A stretch of DNA of 64,000 nt, from contig NC_132914.1 in the NCBI RefSeq assembly GCF_047675955.1, positions 128,876,163 to 128,940,162 of the forward strand, read 5' to 3'. The notes under the pieces are model-generated. The model was not told where the DNA came from. It made no database searches and saw only the letters and a list, made by a program, of their open reading frames with translations. The DNA is from Chlorocebus sabaeus (taxonomy: Eukaryota > Chordata > Mammalia > Primates > Cercopithecidae). The first letter of the stretch is position 1. Each line of letters begins with the position of its first letter. Shown piece by piece: positions 35,308 through 45,756 of this stretch. Made by a program: the position numbers and the translations under genes.

Positions 35308-35613
35308 GGCCGGGCGTGGTGGCTCATGCCGGTAATCCCAGCACTTTGGGAGGCCGAGGTGGGAGGATCACGGGGTCAGGAGATTGAGACCATCCTGGCT
35401 AACACAGTGAAACCCCATCTCTACTAAAAATACCAAAAAAAAAAAAAAACAAATTAGCTGGGCGCGGTGGCCGATGCCTGTAGTCCCAGCCACTTGAGAC
35501 GCTGAGGCAGGAGAATGGTGTGAATCCGGGAGGCGGAGCTTGCAGTGAGCAGAGAACATGCCATGGCCTCCAGCCTGGGGGAGATAGCAAGACTGTCTCA
35601 AAAAAAAAAAAAA
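35308..35613 (+). mobile_element. AluY SINE inserted in a GA repeat
   Basis: GGCCGGGCGTGGTGG start, GGGGTCAGGAGATTGAGACC, CATCCTGGCTAACACAG and GGAGCTTGCAGTGAGC mark AluY. The middle A-rich linker holds a 15-A run, and the 3' tail is a run of A reading into GAGAGA. Confidence 0.92.
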
Positions 35614-35755
35614 AAGAGAGAGAGAAAGAGAGCAGAGAGCAGGGAAGAGAGGGAGAAAGAGAGAGACCAGGAGAGAGAGAGAGAGAGAGCAAGGAAGAGC
35701 AGGGGAGAGACAGAGACAGAAACAGAGATGGAGCGATAGAGAGAGAGATGTCTCT
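35614..35755. repeat. GA-rich simple repeat, right part
   Basis: Purine-only AGAGAG and GGGAGA words continue the array interrupted by the AluY. It ends near ATGGAGCGATAGAGAG. Confidence 0.9.
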
Positions 35756-36480
35756 AGAGGCCAGAATGCAGCCACACCTGAAACCAGCTAGAATAACCTA
35801 GATTTCCTCACGATGTGAGCCAACACATTCCCGGGCATCTGCTGATTGGCATCAGGGTTTCTGATGCTCCGCAGAGAACTGCCCCCAGCTGTTCGCCCTC
35901 TCCTGATTGTGGACGGCCAAGCCAGGCATTTGTCCTACCAGTGTGGCCGCAGCCCTCCTCTCTGGTGACACTGCGAGTTTGAATGCAGCAAAGGTGAAGT
36001 CACCCACCGTCAGTTACTCTAATGACCTTTCATTTATTAAAAAGTAAAACATTCCCAATCTGTGGCACTTGGGTATTTAGAAAAACATTACTTGTCACAC
36101 CAAGAAAACCATGGTGACGCAATGGTGTGCTTCAGCACTGTGGGGAAGAGCGGAGTGAACCCGGCTCTAGTGCTGGGCTCTGGCGCTGCCTGTGTGTGTG
36201 CTCACCACACGTCCTTGTCTTCTTCTCCGGGGAGAGCCCTGACTTATCCGAGGGAGCCACGTGCCCCTCTAGATCCTGCTGGTTAGGACATAAATGTCCC
36301 TGCTGCACCTGGGACTGCCTCCATGGTGATGACGCTGGAACCTCGGGTGGGGGAGGGAGGCTCGGAAGGGCCTGTGTCCCAAAGCCTGGACCTCCCGGCG
36401 CCCTGCCTGTGGGTTAGTTTCTGCATCAGTTGCTGATGTCTGTCTCTGGCACTTCCTACCAAGGGCCTGAACCTGCACAC
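35756..36480. other. Single-copy intergenic DNA
   Basis: No gene or repeat recognised. Confidence 0.4.
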
Positions 36481-36535
36481 CTGGGCTCAGTCCCCGAGAC
36501 ACGGGTCGCGCGGCACCTGCCAGGGCTTCTGGGTT
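36481..36535 (+). repeat. Dispersed 55-bp duplication, copy 2
   Basis: Second copy of the block at 34196-34250 (GGGTCGCGCGGCACC here, GGGTCACGCGGCACC there). It lies ten bases upstream of the 101-bp tandem array. Confidence 0.85.
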
Positions 36536-36544
36536 GAGATGGTT

Positions 36545-36847
36545 GCAGTGGACACCAGGAGAGTCGTGGGTGATGGTCGAGAACCGCCCAAGAACAATCT
36601 TAATCACACATTAAGAGCCTTGTCATTGAAAGAGGGTGACATCACGCAGTGGACACCAGGAGAGTCGTGGGTGATGGTCGAGAACCGCCCAAGAACAATC
36701 TTAATCACACATTAAGAGCCTTGTCATTGAAAGAGGGTGACATCATGCAGTGGACACCAGGAGAGTCGTGGGTGATGGTCGAGAACCGCCCAAGAACAAT
36801 CTTAATCACACATTAAGAGCCTTGTCATTGAAAGAGGGTGACATCAG
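36545..36847. repeat. 101-bp tandem triplication
   Basis: Three copies begin with GCAGTGGACACCAGGAGAG at 36545, 36646 and 36747 and end in AGGGTGACATCA. They are almost identical (a C/T change at the ends is the only clear difference), so the array is young. The unit includes TTAATCACACATTAAGAGCC. Confidence 0.95.
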
Positions 36848-37072
36848 GTGGGGGTTCCCCTCCCCTCCCTGGGAAGGGCACACAGAGCTCACTTGTGGGT
36901 GCTGGATCCTCATGGCCTCCTCTGCTTCTAAAGGATGGGGGAGGCAGGAGAACAGGTGGGGCCCAGGCTGGGGCAGGAGGAAGGTGGAGCAGACCCCATG
37001 GCCACTAGGGGATGGGGCAGGTGGCTCTGGGATCCCCACTCCCCCAGGCAGCCCCTGGACTAACGCAGTTGA

Positions 37073-37165
37073 GGGGATGGGGAGGGGAGGTGAGAAGGGG
37101 GAGGGGAGGGGAGAAGGGGGAAGGGAGAGAGGAGAGGAGAGGGGAGGGGAGGAGAGGAGAGGAGG
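37073..37165. repeat. Purine tract (GGGGA)n with G-quadruplex-type runs
   Basis: The plus strand is nearly all purine, with runs GGGGATGGGGAGGGG followed by further GGGGG and GGGG runs. This satisfies the usual four-run quadruplex pattern and could also form triplex DNA. Confidence 0.88.
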
Positions 37166-38189
37166 CCAGGCTCTGCAATCACTCACCCTCTTGTTTTCCA
37201 TCCTTCCACCACAGGATGACCACACCAGAGGCCAGTGCCATGTGCATGAAGCCTCCAAAAACATAAGCAGAAGAAATGTCTCGTCTTGATGAATTACCAT
37301 CTGTGATATTCTGTTACAGCAGCAGAGAACAGCCTAAGACACTCCATTTCTACTAACGGGCGTTTGATGCAATAGTCGTCCTGAAAATTCATGGAGAAAG
37401 TCTGCTCCGAAACCAATTTTCTGCTCCATAACATCTGCCTTTGGAGAATCTCATATAAATAAGGAATGAGGTGCAGATGTCGAAAGACAGTGGGTTCTGA
37501 CGGTGTCATTCCAAGTGGAGAGGGGTGATAAACGCCCATCAGAATTCAAATAAAATATGAACTTCAGAGAAAGGGAAAATGTGATGTGACCCTGCACGCT
37601 CAGCTGAACATGGCAGAAACTGTCCTGTAGAGAAATGGAACAGGGATTTTAAAAAGTCACCTTCCTTCATTTGCATGTATATATATTATAATTCATTTCC
37701 AGACGTGAAAGTAAGACTGAGATTTCAGCTGCTGAATTATACATCTTGATTCTTGCATACAGAGGACACAAAAACTTTCCCCCGAAGGCCTAAATAATGA
37801 TGTCCAGCCTTATTCTTCCTTCGACATACCTCACACACAAACGAGGATGGGCCATCCTTTCTGGAACTCTGTCCCCAGGACATGCGGTGAAAGCCACAGA
37901 TAAAGAACCAGTGAATAGCCAAGGGTGTGCAAAAGTGTAGGCTTGTGACTCAATCGTGCAGCCATGGGGAAGGACAGAGCCAGGGCAGCCGACAGCACCG
38001 TTCCCTCTGGGCAGCACCACCAGCAGGGACCACTCTCACCCTCTTTACTAGAGACAGGGATCAAGACTCTGCATGGCGACTTCAAGGAGCACAGAGTGGA
38101 AAAAGGGGCAGTCACTTTAGAGTGGAGAAACCCGGCAACCAGGCTTAGCCAGGAATCAAGGTCAATGTCAGCCATGATGTCTGATCCAT
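37166..38189. other. Intergenic DNA without recognised features
   Basis: No gene recognised. AT-rich at 37540-37760. Confidence 0.4.
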
Positions 38190-38650
38190 GACACGGGCCC
38201 TCAATACACCGTGAGAGACAGCCACCTTCCCTCTGTACACCCCAGGCGAATCAGGAGCAAAGCACTGGACAAATCCCAACGGAGCGACCATGCACGGAAC
38301 ACCTGGCCAGTCCTCCTCACAACTGTCAAGGTCATCGAAGCAAGGAAAGTCTGAGAAACAGTCACAGCCAAGAGCAGCCCAAGGAGACACAATGACTGAA
38401 TGTCACATGGGATCCTGGGTGGGAGCCTGGGATAGTAAAAGGACATTGGGGAAACTAATAAAGTGTGACTGAAGTGTGGACATGGGTTAAGAGTGATGTA
38501 TCCATGCAAACTCATTAACTGTGACGAATGTACCGTGGTAATGACAGAGGTTAGTGACAGGAAACGGGACAGGAGCTGCAAGGACTCTGTACAGTCTTCA
38601 TACTTCTCAGAAAACCTAAAGAAAGCCATGCTAAACTAGGAAAAGTTTCT
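38190..38650 (+). mobile_element. Old L1M 3' UTR fragment
   Basis: The order TAAAAGGACATTGGGGAAAC, GACGAATGTACCGTGGTAATG, AGGACTCTGTACAGTCTTC and TCTCAGAAAACCTAAAG follows the 3' UTR of old L1M elements. Noncoding. Confidence 0.55.
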
Positions 38651-39047
38651 TTTAAAACACAGGAAACAGTGGGTGTTGAGGCTGCAGAATCAGAGATGAA
38701 GACCTGTAACCCTAAAACTTTATTTCCCAGCTGAAATCAAACGTTTTACAAAAGAGGACGCTGGGGCTGGTAGGGCTGGCATTTTCCCACCACGGCCAAA
38801 GTGCTTTCACCCCAGGACAACGTCTGTATGCACTGGGCTCTAGGGCCTTTTTGGTTTTTTTAGTTTTTTGCTTTTATGTCCCCAAAATAAGACATGTCTG
38901 TGGTTTAAAGTGTAGAGTATAAAATACACAGTGGGGAGGAAAAGAGGTTTCTTCTTTGTCATTTTGGCCACAATGTCTCCATATTAGCCCTCAAAGGCTG
39001 CCACGGTCACCTGCTCTAAAAGGTCTTTCCAAAGATAGTTTCCACCA

Positions 39048-39199
39048 GGCATGGTGGCGTGTGCCTGTAATCCCTGCGTCTTGGAAGGCCAAGGTAGGAG
39101 GATCGCTTGAGCCCGGGAGGTCAAGGCTGCAGTGAGCCATGATCATACCACTGCACTCCAGCCTGGGAGACAGAGCTAGACTGTCCCAAAAAAAAAAAA
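39048..39199 (+). mobile_element. Alu monomer (FLAM/FRAM-like), sense
   Basis: A single Alu arm from CCAGGCATGGTGGCG to GCCTGGGAGACAGAG with a 12-A tail, diverged from modern Alu arms. Confidence 0.8.
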
Positions 39200-39249
39200 T
39201 TCAAAGATAGTCTGTACAGGAACAAGTGCACGGGACCTTACAGAACCCT

Positions 39250-39640
39250 CATTATTTTTAATGGCTTTAGCCTGTGCTACTGTATAGGGGCCTCATAATT
39301 TGTTTAAGCGATTCTCTATCAACAGACATTTATCTTAGTCTTTTATTACAAATCACGCCGTAATGATATCTTCGTTCAGACGTCCTTGCACACATTACAG
39401 CATTATTTTTAATGCCTGCTTGATATGCGATGAGAATGATGTACAATAACTTACATAAGGCATCCTCTATTTTAAACGTCTAGATTGTCTCCAATGTTTT
39501 CCACCATTACAAACAATGCTGTTACAATATAAATCTTCACACACACCTCTGATTGCTTTTCTTGGATGAATTTCTGGAAGGAAGTGCTGAGTGAAAACAT
39601 TTTCACTTTAAGGTTGCTTCCAGCCCTTTTATGAGGGCTG
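39250..39640 (-). mobile_element. Probable old L1 3' region, antisense
   Basis: Words such as TTGTCTCCAATGTTTTCCACC, ACAAACAATGCTGTTACAAT and TGGATGAATTTCTGGAAGG-like text follow the antisense L1 ORF2 end, given here only as short pieces. A parallel stretch at 39300-39390 suggests two overlapping fragments. Confidence 0.4.
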
Positions 39641-39886
39641 AGTCTGGGCTGTTCACATGGTGGGTTGGGCAGGCGCCCACGAAAGGGCAGGAGGAGAGTC
39701 CTGTGAAAGAGGGGAAGGCCAAGCCGCCTCTCCAGGGTCGGGGAGGGGAGGGCGGGTGCCCGGGGCCCTGCTGGTTGTCCTCTCACAGTCCGGCTGGGCC
39801 CATTTGGGGTCCTTTCCCTCACTTTTCAGGGTGGTGCCAGACACCAGGATTCCTAGAGCTTTGGCTGTTGTCAAGGAAGAAATGTC

Positions 39887-40183
39887 TGCAGAGGCTTCTT
39901 CTTTTTTATTTTTTTTGAGACAGAGTCTTACTCTGTCACCCAGGCTGGAGTGCAGTGGCTGGATCTCGGCTCACTGCAAGCTCCACCTTCCGGGTTCATG
40001 CCATTCTCCTGCCTCAGCCTCCCAAGTAGCTGGGACTACAGGTGCCCGCCACCACGCCCGGCTGAGTTTTTTGTATTTTTAGTAGAAACGGGGTTTCACC
40101 ATGTTAGCCAGGCTGGTCTTCATCTCCTGACCTCATGATCTGCCCGCCTCAGCCTCCCAAAGTGCTGGGTGCAGAGGCTTCTT
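39887..40183 (-). mobile_element. AluY, antisense, 5'-truncated, with 14-bp TSD
   Basis: The 14-bp word TGCAGAGGCTTCTT flanks the element at 39887-39900 and 40170-40183. The Alu (39901-40169) ends in reverse at AAAGTGCTGGG, so its first 25 or so bases are missing. This is a genuine 5'-truncated insertion rather than later loss. Confidence 0.95.
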
Positions 40184-40223
40184 TAAAGAGAACCCCCATA
40201 CACCTGGGAGGTACAGTGACGCA

Positions 40224-40331
40224 TCTGACCCTGCCGAGGAGGGGGAACCAACCTGCATCGCTAAAGGTCGGCCTAAGTCTGACCCCGCTGAGGAGGGGGA
40301 ACCAACCTGCATCACTGAAGGTCAGCCTGAG
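40224..40331. repeat. 54-bp tandem duplication
   Basis: Two copies start with TCTGACCC at 40224 and 40278 and share GAGGAGGGGGAACCAACC and GAAGGTC-like ends. Confidence 0.92.
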
Positions 40332-42412
40332 GTGAGTTGGACCCAACACCTGCAGCTCAGGCCCTTGGGAGTGTCCTCCAGCTCTGGTGTGTGGGAAGCA
40401 GCACTGCCTTCACGATTCCACCAATGGCTTTCATCTCCACCTGCCCCCGTGGCATACACTGGATCTCAGCTCCCCCAGGCACAGCAGCTGAATCTCAGGG
40501 TCTGTGACGTGCTGCAGAGGCAGGGAGGCGGACAGGAGGCCACCAGATCCCTGACGTCACCTGCCCATCCAGGACAGGAAAGGACATCATCGTGCAAGGG
40601 GCCTCCGTGGGGTGTGCTGGAGTTGCCCTGTGAGCTTGCAGAGCCAGTCATTAGAGCTCTGAGAGTGCACGAGCCGGGCGTTCAATGCTGCCTTTATCAG
40701 AATTGCATCAGATAAACTTACCATGAAGTAAACTCTATTAAAGCAAGGGTAATAGTTACAAGCCCTCAGCTCCCGGTTATTTTACAACTGTTGCAGTTAG
40801 CTGTTGAGTCTGTGGTGGCAGCACCATGCGGTAGAGACCACCAGCATCTCCCCCAGCTCCACCCTCAGGGGCATTAGAGTGCAGTGGGAGGTCAGCCCTG
40901 GGCAGTGTTTACACCACAGAAATTGGCAAATGCCACATATCCAGGCTGCTTTCTTTAGTTTACCTGAAGAGCTGGCTATCACACACCTGCCCGCGTCCAC
41001 AGAGCCTCCGTCGTCCGTTGGGGTGGGGGCTCTGCAGGGTCACTTCTGCCCGTCTCCCCGGGGTTCTTTCCCTCCAGAGGATCACTTGGCCTCCCTCTGC
41101 CACTCTTGGGGCATAGAATGACTCGCACTTGAGCCTGGGGAGCTCAGCCAGACCCTCTCTGCCTGCACACTCAGCCTTCAGCTCGTTCCGGGTCTCGCTC
41201 CCTCCCTGGACCTCCCCAAGGGTGAGTCCAGGTCCTCGCTGCTCTGATGCCCCTTGAGCCTCACAGGGTATCCCCTTCCTCCTGCCTCCTGCAGGGCTCA
41301 CACCAGGCAGCCAAGGCAGCCCCCATCATGTGTCTTCCAGGGGCCCCTCACTCTGCAATACCACACTCCCCACCACGCACACCTCCACACTTGGAGAATC
41401 TCCTGGGTCCCAACTGGGGCTGATTTCCCAGAAGCTGGAAGAAGGACCCCACGGGGCTAAGACCCAGACTCTGAGGGCCCCACACAGGAGGATGATGCAG
41501 TGAGGCTGGCCAGGGGTGGGCTGGGCTGAGCAGGCAGGAGTTTGGAGCTGCCTGCACTGTTGGTAGAAGTGTGGCTGCTGGGGGGTGGCGCTCAGAGGAG
41601 CAGGAAGCAAACTGGAGGCCACCAGTCCTCTGTCATTCCACCGTAGGCAGGTGTGTGCAAGTCCACCCCAAAGTCCGAGGAAGCTGCTGAAGAAAGAGGC
41701 CGACATGTTCAGTTTCTTTAAAAGAAACATCTAATAGTGACTTACGAACAGAAGCCAGGTCTGTGTCTCAGACGACAGTGAGACGAGATGGTGGATCCCT
41801 GTCCCATCACTCCCAGACCCAGGGCTCATAGACCATAGGGAGGGGTGACTCAGAAGAGACAACTGAAGGATGGTAACCTTAAGACTGTTTGATCCAGTGG
41901 CAGGATTTAGAGTAAGTGCCTGCTCCTACACAAGGAACAATCAATTAACTGGAAACGTTAGAGGCCTTCCCAGAACAGGGGTTAATCAGAAGCCAACATG
42001 GCAGATCCACATCCAACACGGAGCTGCTTTGACCTCCACAGCCCTCCAGTCTCACTGCCTCCCCCTACGGCCCCTAAGGCAGGGTCCAAGAGGAGTTTGC
42101 GGAGGCCATGCCCCATGGTCACAGGCCAGCAGAGGACAGTCCCCAGCTGAGACACCACAGCCCAAAAACACACATGCCCACCTTATGGTCCTGCACCCAG
42201 GGGAGAGACCAGGGGCCCACCGACCTGCCTGCCCTTCAGCAGACACACCCCCTTGAGGTTTCTGATCCCAGGACTGGGAAGTGAGGAGGGGGCACCTGCT
42301 GAAACCCTTTGACAATGACAGTAGGTGAGGCAGAACAAGACAGAGCAGGGCAGAAAGGATGCTGTAAAAAGGCCATGCACAGAGTCCACGGCCGGCACAA
42401 GGGAGCCCATGC
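40332..42412. other. Single-copy intergenic DNA
   Basis: GC-moderate sequence with overlapping non-homologous frames of up to 134 codons. No gene, promoter island or transposon recognised. Confidence 0.45.
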
Positions 42413-42597
42413 ACAGAGGCTGCACACGGGCTGCAAACACAGGCTGCACACAGGCTGCAAACAGAGGCCGCGCAATGGAAGCTGCACAGAGAGGCTGCAC
42501 ACAAAAGCTGCACACAAAGACTTCTCACAGAAGCCGCACAGAAACTGCACAGAGAGGCTGCATACAGAGGCTTTACACGGAAGCTGCACACAGCTGC
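42413..42597. repeat. Degenerate AGGCTGCACACA array
   Basis: About a dozen imperfect 13-17 bp units of GAGGCTGCACA(C/G)A, GAAGCTGCACA and similar. Reverse frames read as Cys/Ala/Ser-rich peptides, which is a repeat effect. Confidence 0.88.
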
Positions 42598-43779
42598 CTG
42601 TGCCTGGGGAGAGCCAGTGAAGCCTCCACTGTGAGGGTGAGTGGAATAGTCCCTTCCCCATGGAGGTCATTCCTACAAAGAGTGCCTGCTCCCTGCACGC
42701 AGACAGGACCATTGGAAGGGGCTCTGGCGCTTTTCCCAGTCTAAGTGCTGAGCTCTCCGTGGTCTCCTTGCCAGAGCTGGTTGCTTTAAACACGATTCTG
42801 TTGGTTCAAATCACGTTTTAAAATATTTAGAACAGAGACTGCAAAGTAGTGGCCTAGCAGGAAGGTGTGTTCTCTTTGGGCTGCTATTCCAACTTTTTTC
42901 TTAACGGGGGATTTCACATAAAAATCCATACTCTGAGCTTCTCCTCAGGCATCCCCAGCTGGTGCTCCTGCAGGGAGAAACTGGTGCACCCACCCTGACG
43001 CTCACCACCTCCACCTCTGCAGCAGCCTCACCTACACGCCTGGCCTCTGGCGGCACCTGAGCTTAACACTTCTGGTGTAGGGAAAACACTGTGCTGGGAC
43101 TCTTGAAGAGTCAGGCTGTCTTCAGAAAGATGTAAACATTTTGAGGTTCAGAAAAGTGGAGGCTGAATGCAGAGCAGGTTGAATCGGGAACTCGGTTGCC
43201 AAGATTACCTGTTCCTCATGGAAGGAAATCATGACGAAGTCGGGCTTCATGTCATAGGGAAAGAAAACCCTTTCCCCCTTCGCTTCTGCCTCTGACATGG
43301 AAAAGCATCTTGGGTGTGGGAGAGGATGTCCCTGAGTAACAAGGGCAGTTAGATGCCACCTTCCCAACATGGTCCTTTCATGTCTGTTCAACCCACCACA
43401 AAGATGTAACTGGGCAACAGCAGTAAATACTGCACAGCTTCACACCAATTCCACCAGTCACCAGGATGCCCGCACACACATAAGTGATTACACGTGTGCC
43501 TAAGTTAAATCCCCCCCAATAGAGACTCCGAATGCTTTTGCAATGGTGTCGGCCACAGAGCTAGCACTAAACACCTTGGCTCACTTGTCCTATGGTCGCC
43601 ACTCCCTACCCCTGGTGTCCGTCCCTGGCCCTCGCCCCTTCCCTGGTCCTGGTTTCCAATCTTGACACTTACCTCTTCCTCCATCCTTTCTCTTTTCACT
43701 AGCCTAAAGACAACAACGTTGGCCACACTGATTAGCAACAGGGTCCCTCGGTGTGGCCCCCACGTATGAAAATGCCCAT
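42598..43779. other. Single-copy intergenic DNA
   Basis: No gene or transposon recognised. Confidence 0.4.
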
Positions 43780-43941
43780 GGTGCAGGTGCCTGTAATCCC
43801 AGCTACTTAGGAGGCAGAGACAGAAAAATCACTTGAACCCAGGAGATGGAGGCTGAAGTGAGCCAAGATCGCACCACTGCTCTCCAGCCTGGGCAACAAA
43901 AGCAAAACTCTGTCTTTAAAAAAAAAAAAAAAAAAAAAAAG
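43780..43941 (+). mobile_element. 3' part of an Alu, sense
   Basis: It starts in the right arm (GGTGCCTGTAATCCCAGC) and ends in a 24-A tail. The left arm is absent. Confidence 0.88.
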
Positions 43942-44091
43942 ACATGTGAACACAAGCTCACAGCAGCGCTATTTACAACTGCCCTAAAGTAAAATTACTC
44001 AAATGCCCACAGACTACTAAATAAACGATGGTGCTATCATAATGGGTCATTATTCAGCAACGAGAATGAATAAACTAGAAATAACTGTTAA

Positions 44092-44845
44092 CCCAAAAGG
44101 AAGAAACTGAGGCAAAATTAATACAAGTAGAGAGTTTATTTGGGCCAAACCTGAGGATTGTGGCCCAGGAGCACACATTCAAGTTTCCCGAATATACACT
44201 CTGATTACCAACCATTACAAGTGGATTTTTAAAGGCAAAAGGGAACAAGGAGTGGACTGATAAAAAGTTATATCAAGAATTATCTGGCCAGGCGCAGTGG
44301 CTCATACTTGTAATCCCAACACTTTGGGAGGCCGAGGCAGGTGGATCACCTGAGCTCAGGAGTTCAAGACAAGCCTGGGCAACATGGCGAAATCCTGCCT
44401 CTACAAAAAACTAGCTGGGCGTGGTGGCCCATGCCTATAATCCCAGCTACTCAGGAGGCTGAGGAAGGAGAATCGCTTGAACCTAGTAGGTGGAGGTTGC
44501 AGTGAGCTGAGATCGCACCACTGCACTCCAGCCTGGTGACAGAGCGAGACTCCGTCTCAAAAAAAAGGAAAAAAGAATTCTCATTAGTCTACAGAAATAA
44601 CATTGATTAGTGATTGGCTGTACTATGTTACAAGGTAGGGTGTGGGTCACAGTGTCCAGTGTGGCGTTACTAGGTTAATTTACAGCTACTTGTGACGACA
44701 GCCCACAGTTTGAAGAGCCGAGTACACAGTTCAAAGCTGGGAGGAGCAGGTGGCTGCCGCTCATTCTACGGTCTCTCTGGGCCTGATCATTAAAGGGACT
44801 TGCATTCCTCAGCCTAAAGTTATTTACTTTTCTCATAACATACCA
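44092..44845 (-). mobile_element. Probable LTR element, antisense, itself split by an Alu
   Basis: The outer parts (44092-44281 and 44580-44845) look like one medium-length element with GAGAGTTTATTTGGGCC, an inverted polyadenylation-type TTTATT. It resembles an antisense ERV-type LTR. The family is not identified, and no retroviral coding region is seen. Confidence 0.4.
44282..44572 (+). mobile_element. Alu SINE, sense, inside the LTR-like element
   Basis: Complete Alu with a short A/G tail. A 7-bp AAGAATT occurs on both sides (44275-44281 and 44573-44579). Confidence 0.9.
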
Positions 44846-45045
44846 CGATTTGGGAAAATCTCACAAACGTAAGTAAAAGACAACGGATTTAGAAGCATGC
44901 ATACTATGTAATTCCATTTACATAAAATATAAAAACAGGCAAAATCAACTTACCATGGTAAAAGTCAGGGTAATAGTTACCTTTAAGAAAAAAATTAATC
45001 AGCATATCAGGTAATCAGCATATCAGGATATATGAAAAGTCCATA

Positions 45046-45350
45046 AATTTGTTGTTGTTGTTTGTTTGTTTTGGAGACAGAGTCCCGCTCTGTCACTCAG
45101 GCTGGAGTGCAGTGGTGTGATCTTGGCTCACTGCAACCTCCAACTCCCAGGTTCAAGCAATTCCCCTGCCTCAGCCTCTCGAGTAGCCGGGATTATAGGC
45201 ATGCGCCATTCGGATAATTTTTTGTATTTTTAGCAGAGACGGGGTTTTGCCATGTTGCCCAGGCTGGTCTCGAACTTCTGATCTCAGGTGATCTGCCCGC
45301 CTCAGCCTCCCAAAGTGCTGCGATTACAGGTGTCAGCCATCTCTCCCGCA
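45046..45350 (-). mobile_element. AluS-type SINE, antisense
   Basis: GTTGTTGTTTGTTTG-type reversed tail, then complete reversed arms ending near CAGCCATCTCTCCCGC. Confidence 0.9.
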
Positions 45351-45600
45351 AGTCCATAGCTTTTAAATGGGTAAAAGATTTTAATAGACGCTTCGCTGCA
45401 GAATATATCTGGATGGCTAATGACCATAGGACAAGATGCTCAACGTCATCAGTCACTAGAGAAACGCAAACTAACACCACAGAGAGACACATAGCCACTA
45501 GAATGGCTACAGACCAAAGAACTGCCCACACCAAGTGGTGGTGGAGATGGAACATGTTACAGCCAGCTGGAAAACAGTTTAGCAGTGCCTCAGAAGCTTC
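45351..45600 (+). mobile_element. L1M ORF2 C-terminal fragment, sense
   Basis: Words AAATGGGTAAAAGATTTTAAT, AAGATGCTCAACGTCATC, AGAAACGCAAACTAAC and CAGTTTAGCAGTGCCTC follow the 3' end of old L1 ORF2. The frame is broken. Confidence 0.65.
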
Positions 45601-45756
45601 AGCATGGAGCTGCTGTACACACGGATTTCCCATCGCTGCTGTAACAACTGAAAACGATACAGCTTTGCTTTCTTCCCATTTGGAAGGTCAGAAGTTCACC
45701 ACGAGTCTTCGAGGAGTTGAAACCCACGTGCTGGCAGGGCTGGTTCCATCCAGAAG

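Larger units (their letters stand above)
43942..45000 (+). mobile_element. L1M 3' region split by an LTR-like insertion
   Basis: Positions 43942-44090 (TCACAGCAGCGCTATTTAC, then TTATTCAGCAACGAGAATG) and 44850-45000 (GTAATTCCATTTACATAAA, AAAAACAGGCAAAATC) are consecutive parts of an old L1 3' end in sense orientation. The 760 bases between do not belong to L1. Noncoding remains only. Confidence 0.6.
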
